From the NCBI RefSeq assembly GCF_000019185.1, contig NC_010334.1:3286001-3350000 (forward strand): a DNA stretch of 64,000 nucleotides, given 5' to 3'. The notes beneath the pieces were generated by a model. That model was not told where the DNA came from and did no database searches. It worked only from the letters and a program-made list of their open reading frames with translations. Each line of letters begins with the position of its first letter. Position 1 is the stretch's first letter. Shown here in pieces: positions 17,411 to 26,552 of the stretch. The DNA comes from Shewanella halifaxensis HAW-EB4 (GTDB taxonomy: Bacteria > Pseudomonadota > Gammaproteobacteria > Enterobacterales > Shewanellaceae). A program made the translations under genes and the position numbers.

Positions 17411-18279
17411 AGTTCCCAACCAATTTGAAGTGATTAAAAAAGCTTTAACTTATCGACAACAGGGTGCATGCGCTTATTTTGCTTTAGTTCCCTATTGCCT
17501 AAGCCTGTCTTTCTATTGTGATTGTTAATTATTATCTTCCTTTGCTACATCTTCGAGGATGTAGACCCGCTGGCATCATTTCACAAAATGTTGACCTGTG
17601 TCAACATTGAGAAACAGCAAAAACTATCAGAAAACGAGCTTAAAGGATGGAAAATAATCAAAAGGGACTTTTTTCAAAAAATGATGTAAACAAAATTGAA
17701 ACTATGATGAATAAAGCTTGAGGCGCCCCCACGCAACCAACTGTAATTATGAGGAATAACCAATCAATGCACACAAGCAGCATTTTAACACCTCATTAAC
17801 ATAGACAGGTAAAACCAGTAGCTAATTTACCGCTAATGAATGCTAAACACGTCTTATTGGTTAGCCCTAGCTGATAAAAACATTGCACTGGAAGTCATTT
17901 TATTAGCTGTTGTGCTCAGTGGCAGCTTTTAACTTAGCAGTCATAATATATAAGTTATTGTATAAAATTTGGTTGGAGTGAATGTATATCCCTAAGGCGT
18001 AATCAGTCACAAAATGTCATTTAAAGCGCTCATAAAGGCTAAGAACAGAGATACACATAGTATTGTTTTGATAAGTTTGGAATTGACTCAAAATGTCTCA
18101 AGACTCGGTAATTTGTTAGTTAGCTAATAAATTAACACTATTTATGGAGCTAACAGTGCCTCACAACAATCCTGAATTAATACCCAGTCTCTAAAAGTAA
18201 GAAATCCACCTTCAGAGCCGGGGTCTCATACTTTGTTAACTGAAGGGAACTTTAACGGCAAGGCATGATCTGATCGGGT
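17411..18279. other. Long intergenic region upstream of the TonB2 operon
   Basis: About 870 bp with no gene I can support. It must contain the operon promoter. The only strong pattern is the palindrome at 17587-17608. I looked for a 19-bp Fur box and saw only a poor half match near 17530. Confidence 0.55.
17587..17608. promoter_or_regulatory. Perfect 22-bp inverted repeat, putative operator
   Basis: Arms AATGTTGAC and GTCAACATT flank a 4-base centre (CTGT). It lies about 180 bp upstream of the DUF3450 start. The size and symmetry suggest a dimeric repressor site; I do not recognise the regulator. Confidence 0.5.
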
Positions 18280-18528
18280 ATGTTATTCTTATGGGTCGTT
18301 GCCATGTCCCGGTTTGAACACTTGAGCATCATCAAAGCTCCTCGCTCCTCCATTAATCATGAGCACGACCCTGTCGACATTATGTTCTTGGTTAACTCTG
18401 CTATTGCATCAGATTGCGAAGGATGGCTCGATATCGATGAGTTTGACCGTATAGACGATAGAAAAAATGCAGAGCGAATGGCTTTGATCCGTAGAATGCT
18501 TTCAACCTTATTCAACAACACCCATTAA
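18280..18528 (+). CDS. Small hypothetical protein
   Basis: An 82-codon open frame, or 74 codons from an internal ATG at 18304. The second half is strongly acidic with regular D/E/R spacing (CEGWLDIDEFDRIDDRKNAERM), which looks like real protein rather than random translation, and it ends in a basic helix. No good ribosome binding site is visible and I recognise no family. It stands alone in an otherwise gene-free 1.4 kb between the TonB operon and the receptor gene. It may be spurious. Confidence 0.3.
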   Translation: MLFLWVVAMSRFEHLSIIKAPRSSINHEHDPVDIMFLVNSAIASDCEGWLDIDEFDRIDDRKNAERMALIRRMLSTLFNNTH

Positions 18529-18888
18529 AAGTCAGTAAGATGAGGAAGGTGGCATGGGAACCAATTAGGTTCTCGATTATTTAGCCTTAGCTTGTGTCTG
18601 TCCAGTACGCGAAGCTTCTCGTAAATCGTTTTCATTTTCTGAGTTCATCAGACTATTGACGGGTCATACATGTTCTCTTTTTTAGATGACTTCCTGCTTT
18701 CGCAACGTACTAACTCTTCATCCCTGTAAGCGTTACTGTTTACATATTTATGTGAAGCCAGCCAAACAAGAAAACACTTAAAAATAACAACGTTATTTTA
18801 AACATAAATTATGTCCTTTAAATAAAAAGACATGGCTTATACAAGCCATGTCTTTAAGTCGAACCTTAAAACTAAATTAGATTTCGCC
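18529..18888. other. Intergenic region, mostly featureless
   Basis: 360 bp between the small open frame and the receptor gene end. Apart from the terminator at 18826-18855 I see nothing that can be called. Confidence 0.5.
18826..18855 (-). terminator. Rho-independent terminator of the receptor gene
   Basis: AAAGACATGGCTT / AAGCCATGTCTTT with a 4-base loop, 34 bp after the receptor stop and followed on the minus strand by a T-rich run. Confidence 0.85.
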
Positions 18889-21738
18889 TTAGAACTTCAC
18901 ACCAACACCTAAATATAGATGCCTACCTGTTGTAGAGTATGTACGCGGATCAGTATTATCATTAAACCCTGTTGCTGCATATGGAGGGTCTTGGTCGAAG
19001 ATATTGTTTACACCGACAGTTGCAGTAACATTTTCAAAGAAATAAGTGAAGCCGGCATCATGGATAGTCTGGCTATCAATAGTGCGAGAATCGCTTAAAT
19101 CATCTAAATCTGTCTCACCATCGTTGTTCGCATCAAATGGTTCTAGCGACTCACCAATGTAACGAATCTTCCAGTTTGCAGCCCAATCATCTTGAGAAAG
19201 ATTAATGTTAAAGTTGGTTTTCCACTCAGGGAAGTTACCATCACCACTTGAACGACGGAACCAACCAGCATTCACAACAACCGAACCATCTGCTTGAGTG
19301 ATATCATATGTATCGTAGTATGTAGAATCTAAGTTGAAGCGTAAATCACCAATACCAGTTTCAATAGCATATACTGCGTTGAAGTCATAACCTTTAGAGG
19401 TAATAGAGCCAACGTTTACATTACGATCATCAATATCACTTGAGTTACCATAAAGTGCACCAGCGTCAGCCCCATAACGAGTAATCTGGTCACAGTAAAG
19501 GCCCTCGTCCGCACACTTATCAAGGATTAACTGTTCACCAATTGTGCTAATCGCGTTATCAAGTTTGATATCCCAATAATCTACGGTTAAAGATAGACCC
19601 TCAATAAAGCTAGGGCTATACACAATACCTACGGTCAACGTGTCCGCTTCTTCTGGTGTTAGATCTTCATTACCACCACGTGTTGAAGATAGTTGGTCAC
19701 CAATTGGCTCAAAACCACCAGCAGGAACGCCATCAGCAATACAGAAAGGAGTCGGGTTTGTTGCGCATTTATCGGTGACACTTGGGCTATTATCTGAAGC
19801 CCCTGCGAATAACTCACTCGTTGAAGGTGCACGGAACGCTGTAGATACAGTGCTACGGAACATCAATCCATCAAGTGGTATCCAGCGCAAACCAAGCTTA
19901 TAGTTTGTTGTATCGCCAAATGTATTGTAGTCAGAGTAACGCAGTGCACCGTCAATCTCTAAGCTCTCAGCACCAACGACACCAGAAAGCAGCGGGAAGT
20001 TCATTTCGGTATATAATTCATCAACCTCATAACTGCCCTGTGTTTTTTGACGAGTAGTACCACTTGTAATTCCTAACGCAATTAGTGCATCAGGTAAGTC
20101 AGAACCAGATTCTTCACGATGCTCTGCACCAAATACCATTCCAACAGAACCAGCGGGAAGCTCAAATGCATCACCAAATACGCTAGCACTTAATACTGTT
20201 TGCTCATTCTCACCTAAGTCATGAGCTTCAAATGTGATAAAATCTAGCATCTCTTGAGATACCTGAGTATCTGTTCCAGGGACACCGAAAGTATTTAAAG
20301 ACACACAGTCAGAAATTGGATTATCAACAGTTCCACATACAATATTGCCTTCTGCATCTTTAAAAGATGGCCCAACTGCTTGTGAAACCTTTTCAAAGTT
20401 TACTCCACCTGCTCTAGCTGAAGAGGAGGAGTTATTACCATATACATAAGAAACTTCATAACCCCAAGTTTCGCCAAACTCACCAGCCATGCCAAATACA
20501 GCACGGACAGTATCAACTTGGAATGAAGTATCACGTCCACCAGTTTCAACCATACGGCGACGCCAATCAGTAATATCTACACTGTTACCATCTTTATCTT
20601 TAGGGCCTAACTCTTGGTTATAGTAGTTATCAGCTGAATATGGAGCATCAGTCCAACCAAAGAAAGCTAAAGGCGCTAAAGGCAACGGTGCTAGCTTAGT
20701 CTTTGAGGTACGACGGTTAAATGATAACTCAGTAAAAAAGCGCAGAGAATCTGTAAATTGATATTCACCACCTGCAAATACGCCATAGCGCTCTTGCGGA
20801 GTTAGATGGTAGTTAGCTGGTGCATAGTTATAGGTATCTTTGTCCCAATCCCAGCAGTCATAGCCCGTTGGATTTGAAAAGTCAGAAGGATCTGACTGAC
20901 CTGGACCACTGCCCGCACCATGAGTAAATGAACTACACTCTTGACCAGCAATATTGCCGTCAATACCATTATAACGACCCCACGGTGGTGCAGAAGAACC
21001 ACCTTTATCTAGCTCTCCAGTTTCTGGATTGAGGTCGTATTCAAACGCTGACCAATCTCGGTCTCCAGACATCTGTTCAGTCTGTTGAGTGTAGTACGCG
21101 CTAATTACAGCATTCGAGTTCTCGTTTGTAACACCCATAGTTACATCGATTGTCTTTGTTTCTCCGTCCCACTCAGCAGTCGACCCATCGTAAGATGCAT
21201 TGACTTCAAAACCTTCAAAGTCGTTACGAGTAATAATGTTTACAACACCAGCAATAGCATCAGAGCCATATACCGCTGATGCACCATCTTTTAAGACTTC
21301 TACTCGCTTAATAATTGCTACAGGAATAGTACTCAAATCTGCTGATGAATCAGCACCGGTCCCAGAATTAACCATACGACGACCATTAATTAGAACCAAT
21401 GTTCTAGCACTGCCTAAGCCTCGCAGAGATACACGAACAGCACCAGAGCCGCCGTTGTTCACAGCAGTGTTTGTTGCAGCACCAGCTACGGCTGGAATTT
21501 CTTGAAGAATATCACCAAGGTTAGATATACCTGACTCAACAAGATCTTTGCGTGTAATAATCTGAACGGGATTAGCCCCTTCCATATCTACACGCTTAAT
21601 TCGCGAACCAGTCACTTCAATACGTTCAACTTTATCTTCTTCTGCCGCAAATACTGCTGGTGCGGTAAACGCTGCTGTCATTGCACCGCTAACTAGCGCT
21701 AAGCGCACTGAGTTAGTTAGTAAATTATTCTTATACAT
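18889..21738 (-). CDS. TonB-dependent outer-membrane receptor
   Basis: A 949-residue receptor: signal peptide (about 1-32, ending AVFA), a TonB-box-like segment right after it (IEVTGSRIKR), a plug domain (about 50-175, with RGLGSARTLVLINGRRMV and VYGSDAIAGVVNI), then a 22-strand-type barrel ending in the aromatic terminal strand LYLGVGVKF. The ATG at 21738 is chosen because AGGGAG lies 7 bases upstream and a proper signal peptide follows. Plug style and length match the large Shewanella and Alteromonadales receptors for peptides, polymers or organic ligands rather than small siderophore receptors. The ligand is unknown. Its position beside the TonB2 operon suggests it is a client. Confidence 0.92.
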   Translation of the reverse strand: MYKNNLLTNSVRLALVSGAMTAAFTAPAVFAAEEDKVERIEVTGSRIKRVDMEGANPVQIITRKDLVESGISNLGDILQEIPAVAGAATNTAVNNGGSGAVRVSLRGLGSARTLVLINGRRMVNSGTGADSSADLSTIPVAIIKRVEVLKDGASAVYGSDAIAGVVNIITRNDFEGFEVNASYDGSTAEWDGETKTIDVTMGVTNENSNAVISAYYTQQTEQMSGDRDWSAFEYDLNPETGELDKGGSSAPPWGRYNGIDGNIAGQECSSFTHGAGSGPGQSDPSDFSNPTGYDCWDWDKDTYNYAPANYHLTPQERYGVFAGGEYQFTDSLRFFTELSFNRRTSKTKLAPLPLAPLAFFGWTDAPYSADNYYNQELGPKDKDGNSVDITDWRRRMVETGGRDTSFQVDTVRAVFGMAGEFGETWGYEVSYVYGNNSSSSARAGGVNFEKVSQAVGPSFKDAEGNIVCGTVDNPISDCVSLNTFGVPGTDTQVSQEMLDFITFEAHDLGENEQTVLSASVFGDAFELPAGSVGMVFGAEHREESGSDLPDALIALGITSGTTRQKTQGSYEVDELYTEMNFPLLSGVVGAESLEIDGALRYSDYNTFGDTTNYKLGLRWIPLDGLMFRSTVSTAFRAPSTSELFAGASDNSPSVTDKCATNPTPFCIADGVPAGGFEPIGDQLSSTRGGNEDLTPEEADTLTVGIVYSPSFIEGLSLTVDYWDIKLDNAISTIGEQLILDKCADEGLYCDQITRYGADAGALYGNSSDIDDRNVNVGSITSKGYDFNAVYAIETGIGDLRFNLDSTYYDTYDITQADGSVVVNAGWFRRSSGDGNFPEWKTNFNINLSQDDWAANWKIRYIGESLEPFDANNDGETDLDDLSDSRTIDSQTIHDAGFTYFFENVTATVGVNNIFDQDPPYAATGFNDNTDPRTYSTTGRHLYLGVGVKF

Positions 21739-22561
21739 TGTAAATCTCCCTGGACTCTCTTTTATTATTTTTAGCAAAACAAACATTCTTTAACAAAAAC
21801 TTACATAAGACTTATTTTGCAAACAAATAAAAACACATTGGAAACAATTTTACAACACTTGAAACAACACGATGATACAAACTACATATTTAGATGAAGG
21901 TAAAGTAAATATCACTTATTTAGAAAAAAGGGGGGGATAAAGGCTTTAGACATTAATGTAATCGTATTCGTATAGGGCTAATCGCGTAGCAGCACCCAGG
22001 CATTTTAAGCGGGAGCAAACAAAACAGCTAACCAACTAAAATAAATAAGGTATACAAGATTGGCAGCATTCAAGAAAAGGATAAAACATACAGAAGCACT
22101 TGCTAAAACACTTGCTTTAATTATTAAAAAATGACATAAACTTTTTCAAGTTCACGTTACTAACACCACTAAGGAGAATATTTTTTACGCAAAACAACAT
22201 GCTACAGAGGTACATCTGATAGCCATTGTAAAACATCAGTCACACATAAAACGTACACAAATCGTTCACAAATTAAACATCATTGCTTTTATTATTTGCA
22301 GCAAACTCGTGTCAACGCACTCCCACCAGCTATAAACTATCCGGCGATAGATACTTTCTATATATCGGTCGAGACTTCATTTATTAAAAAATTACAACTA
22401 TCAAGCTAGCATCAAAAGCTTATTCCTAGCTTGCTACATTCATTAGCTTCAGGGTCGACTTCAGCCATAACAATATTCATACTCCACTTTTAATCTCAAA
22501 ATATCCAAGCCAAAAAAAAGCGCCTTAAAAGGCGCTTTTCTATCACTATTAATTAGACAAA
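21739..22561. other. Intergenic region between receptor and porin
   Basis: About 820 bp, very AT-rich, no gene. It holds the receptor promoter, an A6-G7 tract at 21924-21936, and the porin terminator at 22514-22539. Confidence 0.6.
22514..22539 (-). terminator. Rho-independent terminator of the porin gene
   Basis: Stem GCGCC / GGCGC extended by A/T pairs around TTAAAA; eight Ts follow on the minus strand, 22 bp after the porin stop. Confidence 0.85.
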
Positions 22562-23776
22562 TTAAAGTGTGTAACGGATACCGATTGCGATACCGTCATC
22601 TTCTGATTTTGCCATTGCTTCTGCATGTACACCAGTGAAGTCGCTATAGTCTTTACGACCTTCTAGATAAAGTACTGTGTTTGAATCCCAAACATAGTGA
22701 ACACCCGCTACAACGAATTGACGCTTAAATACATCACCGTTGTAAGCCGCTTCGTATTCACTACCCGCATCTAAAATGTTGTAAGAAACGAATGTACGGA
22801 TACCGTTTTCGAACTTGTAAGATGCTAGAGACTCAAGACCCTTAGCTTCTGGCATCATACGACCTAGGTTGTCAGTATCATGGAACTCTTGCTTGTTAAC
22901 GTTAAATGCAGCGTAAACACCTTCTGAATTCCAGTTACCCCATGTTGCACCAACACCATAGATAGAATCGGTTTCTGTTAGACGCTTGCCTGCAGACGTT
23001 GTTGCTTCAAACTCACCTAGGTTGAAACCAGCTGTCAAAGTTAGCATATCAGTTACATTGTATGTAGCCGCACCACCGTAGGTGTAGTTGTACTCAACTG
23101 TTGTCACTGAGCTATTAACATTTACACCGGCAGCTTTAACTGACATGAAATCAGCTGCAGGGAAAAGTGGGTTAGAAGCACTTGGCACTTCACCTATTTC
23201 GAATGTATCTTGCTTTAGCTGAGCTTGAATTGCGAAGCTGAAATCACCGAACGCATTACGGTATTGAACTGTTTTGTCACCGCGACCAGTACCGTTTATC
23301 GCACCATCAGCCTTGTTATAAGTGTAAGTACCTGAAGCGTTACCGTCCCATACGAAACCATAGTTAGTGTTGTAAACTACGTCGTACCACGCGCCCCACT
23401 GCTTACCGATAGTGATTGAACCGTAAGTATCGTGAGCAAGACCAACATAACCTAGACGATTGTTAAGGAAGTCACCGCTTTTAGATTCGAACGTACTGTT
23501 ACTGTTGTAAACAATCTTACTGTCACCGAATGGGTTAACGCCCCACTCAAGTTTAGTATAGGCTTTCCAGCCATCACTCATCTGGCGAGTAAAACCGAAA
23601 TTAATACGTGAAGCGCCGTTAACCACTTCTGTAGCACCTTGAGTGTTGATGATACGAGCATCAACATAACCACCAATTTCTACTGCGTTCTTATCATCTT
23701 TATAAATTTCAATTGCTGATGCTGTTGGTACGAATATCACTGCCGCCAAGGCCGATGCTACTAGAGTCTTTTTCAT
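22562..23776 (-). CDS. Outer-membrane general porin
   Basis: A 404-residue gram-negative porin: signal peptide (1-21, ending PTASA), alternating hydrophobic strands along the whole length, GFTRQMSDGWKAYTKLEWG early on, RLGYVGLAHDTYGSITIGKQWG and a C-terminal strand ending in a leucine (GIRYTL). It forms a trimeric 16-strand-type channel for small hydrophilic solutes. AT-rich upstream DNA and a strong terminator suit a highly expressed gene. I remember a porin in the same place next to polB in Shewanella oneidensis. Confidence 0.9.
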   Translation of the reverse strand: MKKTLVASALAAVIFVPTASAIEIYKDDKNAVEIGGYVDARIINTQGATEVVNGASRINFGFTRQMSDGWKAYTKLEWGVNPFGDSKIVYNSNSTFESKSGDFLNNRLGYVGLAHDTYGSITIGKQWGAWYDVVYNTNYGFVWDGNASGTYTYNKADGAINGTGRGDKTVQYRNAFGDFSFAIQAQLKQDTFEIGEVPSASNPLFPAADFMSVKAAGVNVNSSVTTVEYNYTYGGAATYNVTDMLTLTAGFNLGEFEATTSAGKRLTETDSIYGVGATWGNWNSEGVYAAFNVNKQEFHDTDNLGRMMPEAKGLESLASYKFENGIRTFVSYNILDAGSEYEAAYNGDVFKRQFVVAGVHYVWDSNTVLYLEGRKDYSDFTGVHAEAMAKSEDDGIAIGIRYTL

Positions 23777-24010
23777 TTAATTTGCCTAACCTTTATGTTG
23801 TTCAGTCTGCTTCATTCAAATTGACATCCATTTCGTTGTTTTCTTTCTATCCTGATTAACTGCGAGATTAGCAAAAGATTAGCAACCACTCAAAGACGAA
23901 CATCACATTATTCGTTAGATTTTGCACAGGATTAACTGGTAAATACACTTACACCAAGACTTTGAACCAAACATTAACATTTAATTAGCGATCGATTAAT
24001 GATGAACACC

Positions 24011-26452
24011 TTAAATTAACGACATTTGATTTGTAGTAACTTTGTTGAAAGTTGTTTTCAATATTGTAAGGATTGGTTCAGCAATCGGTTCTAATTGCCG
24101 AGAAAGATAATAGTTATAATCAATTAATGCAGAAGTATATAGTACAGGTTCAGCACCATTTAATGTCATCACATACTCAATTCGAGCACCGCGTTTACCG
24201 TACTGAGAGTCCCCCGTTGCATCACAGAGTTTGCGGGCGGCTTTTAAATGCGGGGCAGACTTAGCGGTATATTCCTCTAGATCACGCCTTAACTGCTTAG
24301 TAAAAACCAGTTCATTATCAAGATCACCACGATTTAGCTTATCTACGATTTCTCTTAAGTAAGACTCAACGTCTTGTTGTTGGAACAATCTGTCATAAAG
24401 CTCATATTGAATTCGCCTTGCGAGCGGCGACCAATCGCTACGAACTTGCTCCATGCCTTTAAAAATTAATTCAGAGTCCCCCAGATTATTACGTTTAGTT
24501 CCAACATAGCGTTTCTTTGAGCCTTCTATAGAGCCTCTTAGTGTAGGCATAAAAAACTGTTCAAAATGGGTCTCAAACTCCAATTCCAGAAAGCTCTCTA
24601 GATCGAACTCATTACTAAGCTTGTCACCCCATAACTGATTGACCTTTTTAGCCAGTGCTTTACCGGTTTGCAGCACCTTAGCGGGATCAAAGTCATTGCC
24701 AAGCCAAACAAAGGTGGAATCGGTATCACCGTAGATGACCTCATAGCCTTCAGATTCGATCCAACGCCTTGTTTGTTTCATGATTTCATGGCCACGCATG
24801 GTGATCGAACTCGCTAAGCGAGCGTCGTGAAACACACAGCCGCGGGATCCCAGTACGCCATATAACGAGTTCATGATGATTTTTATTGCTTGCGATAGCG
24901 GCGCATCCAGGTGTTTCTTGGCGGACTCCCTCTCCTCTGATAATTTTTTGATTAACATGGGGAGTATCGGCTTTTCACGGCTAAACCTAGCACCGAGAAA
25001 ACCGGGTACAGTTTCGTCTTGCCCTTGATTAAGCAATTGATTAAGTCCTTGAACTAAGCCCTTAGGATCAATAAGGAAAGTTCGAATAATTGAGGGGTAT
25101 AGACTTTTAAAATCAAGCACTAAAATATGGCGGTACAGGCCCGGAACCGAGTCCATCACATACCCACCCGGACTCTCTATGCCATCACTAACGGGTTTAC
25201 TTGGCGCAACAAAACCCGCTCGATGTAGGTGAGGCAAGTACAAATTATTGAACGCCGCCACCGAGGCGCCAACACGGCCAAGCTCAAGACCGGTCAGCTT
25301 GGCGCGCTCAATGACAAAATCAAATAATTGGGTCTTTTCAAAAATATCCCAAACTAAGCGGCTATCGGTAAGGTTGTAGTGAGCTAGGGCCGGTTTGTCA
25401 TTCAAAAACAGACTGTTGATTTCATCCATGCGGTTATCAACGTTATGAATCGCTTTACCTTCATCCAATAGCACTTGTGACACAAATTCGAGCGAGTAGC
25501 GCTCAAATTGATAAAAGGCCGCCTTAAGCCAATCAATACCATCTAATACGACTCGGCCTGGGAGCGACAATGTTTCTGGGCGAAACTTATCTTCGACTTT
25601 CCAGCTAAGAGGATGATTATCACGACCGATATTGAGGGCGATGTTATGGTATTTCGCTCGGCGATAAAGTAACGCCAAGTCGAAAGTGACCACTGACCAA
25701 CCAATGATAATGTCGGGATCATATTCATTAAACCATGCTATTAGTCGCATGATGAGCTCGAACTCATTGGCAACCCATTCGATGTAGCCTTGCTCCGTCT
25801 CCTCGGGCTCACCGACCATAATCACTTTTTGGTAGACAATACCGTCAAGTGTTTGTCCATACAGGCCAACAGAGTAGAGTTCGCCGCTAAAGCTACACTC
25901 AAAGTCTAAAGAGATGGCTCTAAGCCTTATCGTCGATTCAGTTCTACGCGCCCTATTAGCAATAAACAGTGGCTGACGCTTCGCTGGGGCTAGATCTGAG
26001 ACCGGGGCTATGACTTGTGGGCTTTGAGTGGACGGCTCTTGAAACTGCCCCTGAAACTCCGCATCTAATGCGATTAAGCGTTCAATCAAGAATCTATGCT
26101 CGGTTTTTACGTCTGATTCAAACAGCTCAATATCCAGATCTCTTGCGGCTCTCACTAACGTGCGTAACTGGCGTGCATCGCCACAATAAAGCCCTGATAC
26201 AGGAATATTTTGAAAGCTCTTAAGTGCTAGCGTACTACAGCGGACCCCTCTTAGGTCTGTGCTTTGTAATAAGCGGAATTCATCACTGGTATGGATAAAG
26301 CAAACATGCTCTTGATGAGGAATTTCAACAGTCACTGGCCCCGCTTCGGTTTGAACAAAATACTGCAAGATCAGGCTGCCCTGCCGATTGACCGCATGGC
26401 GAGTCAAGACTCGACCTTTAATCACTTGCTGTTCGCTCAAGCTTGAATTCAT
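24011..26452 (-). CDS. polB: DNA polymerase II (family B)
   Basis: An 813-residue family B polymerase (E. coli Pol II is 783). The 3'-5' exonuclease domain starts around ISLDFECSFSGELYSVG; the polymerase domain has motif A DFKSLYPSII, motif B with NSLYGVLGS and motif C YGDTDST. It works in SOS-induced translesion synthesis and replication restart. It is divergent from the dinG-like gene, with a perfect LexA box (26512-26527) between the two starts, matching the SOS control of E. coli polB (dinA). The ribosome binding site is weak. Confidence 0.97.
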   Translation of the reverse strand: MNSSLSEQQVIKGRVLTRHAVNRQGSLILQYFVQTEAGPVTVEIPHQEHVCFIHTSDEFRLLQSTDLRGVRCSTLALKSFQNIPVSGLYCGDARQLRTLVRAARDLDIELFESDVKTEHRFLIERLIALDAEFQGQFQEPSTQSPQVIAPVSDLAPAKRQPLFIANRARRTESTIRLRAISLDFECSFSGELYSVGLYGQTLDGIVYQKVIMVGEPEETEQGYIEWVANEFELIMRLIAWFNEYDPDIIIGWSVVTFDLALLYRRAKYHNIALNIGRDNHPLSWKVEDKFRPETLSLPGRVVLDGIDWLKAAFYQFERYSLEFVSQVLLDEGKAIHNVDNRMDEINSLFLNDKPALAHYNLTDSRLVWDIFEKTQLFDFVIERAKLTGLELGRVGASVAAFNNLYLPHLHRAGFVAPSKPVSDGIESPGGYVMDSVPGLYRHILVLDFKSLYPSIIRTFLIDPKGLVQGLNQLLNQGQDETVPGFLGARFSREKPILPMLIKKLSEERESAKKHLDAPLSQAIKIIMNSLYGVLGSRGCVFHDARLASSITMRGHEIMKQTRRWIESEGYEVIYGDTDSTFVWLGNDFDPAKVLQTGKALAKKVNQLWGDKLSNEFDLESFLELEFETHFEQFFMPTLRGSIEGSKKRYVGTKRNNLGDSELIFKGMEQVRSDWSPLARRIQYELYDRLFQQQDVESYLREIVDKLNRGDLDNELVFTKQLRRDLEEYTAKSAPHLKAARKLCDATGDSQYGKRGARIEYVMTLNGAEPVLYTSALIDYNYYLSRQLEPIAEPILTILKTTFNKVTTNQMSLI

Positions 26453-26511
26453 ACTTTATACTCAATTAAATGCACTATTAATCACTAAACGCTTCTTAGG
26501 CTAAGTAATCA

Positions 26512-26527
26512 CTGTTATTATGTACAG
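26512..26527. promoter_or_regulatory. LexA (SOS) box
   Basis: CTGT, eight bases (TATTATGT), ACAG: an exact match to the gammaproteobacterial LexA consensus, in the 100-bp gap between the divergent polB and dinG-like genes. One site can control both. Confidence 0.85.
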
Positions 26528-26552
26528 CACTATTTATTAGCTTAGTGCATTC

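Noticed and set aside
17521..17545. Fur box for the TonB2 operon
   Set aside because: Only the first six bases match GATAAT on the minus strand; the rest fits poorly.
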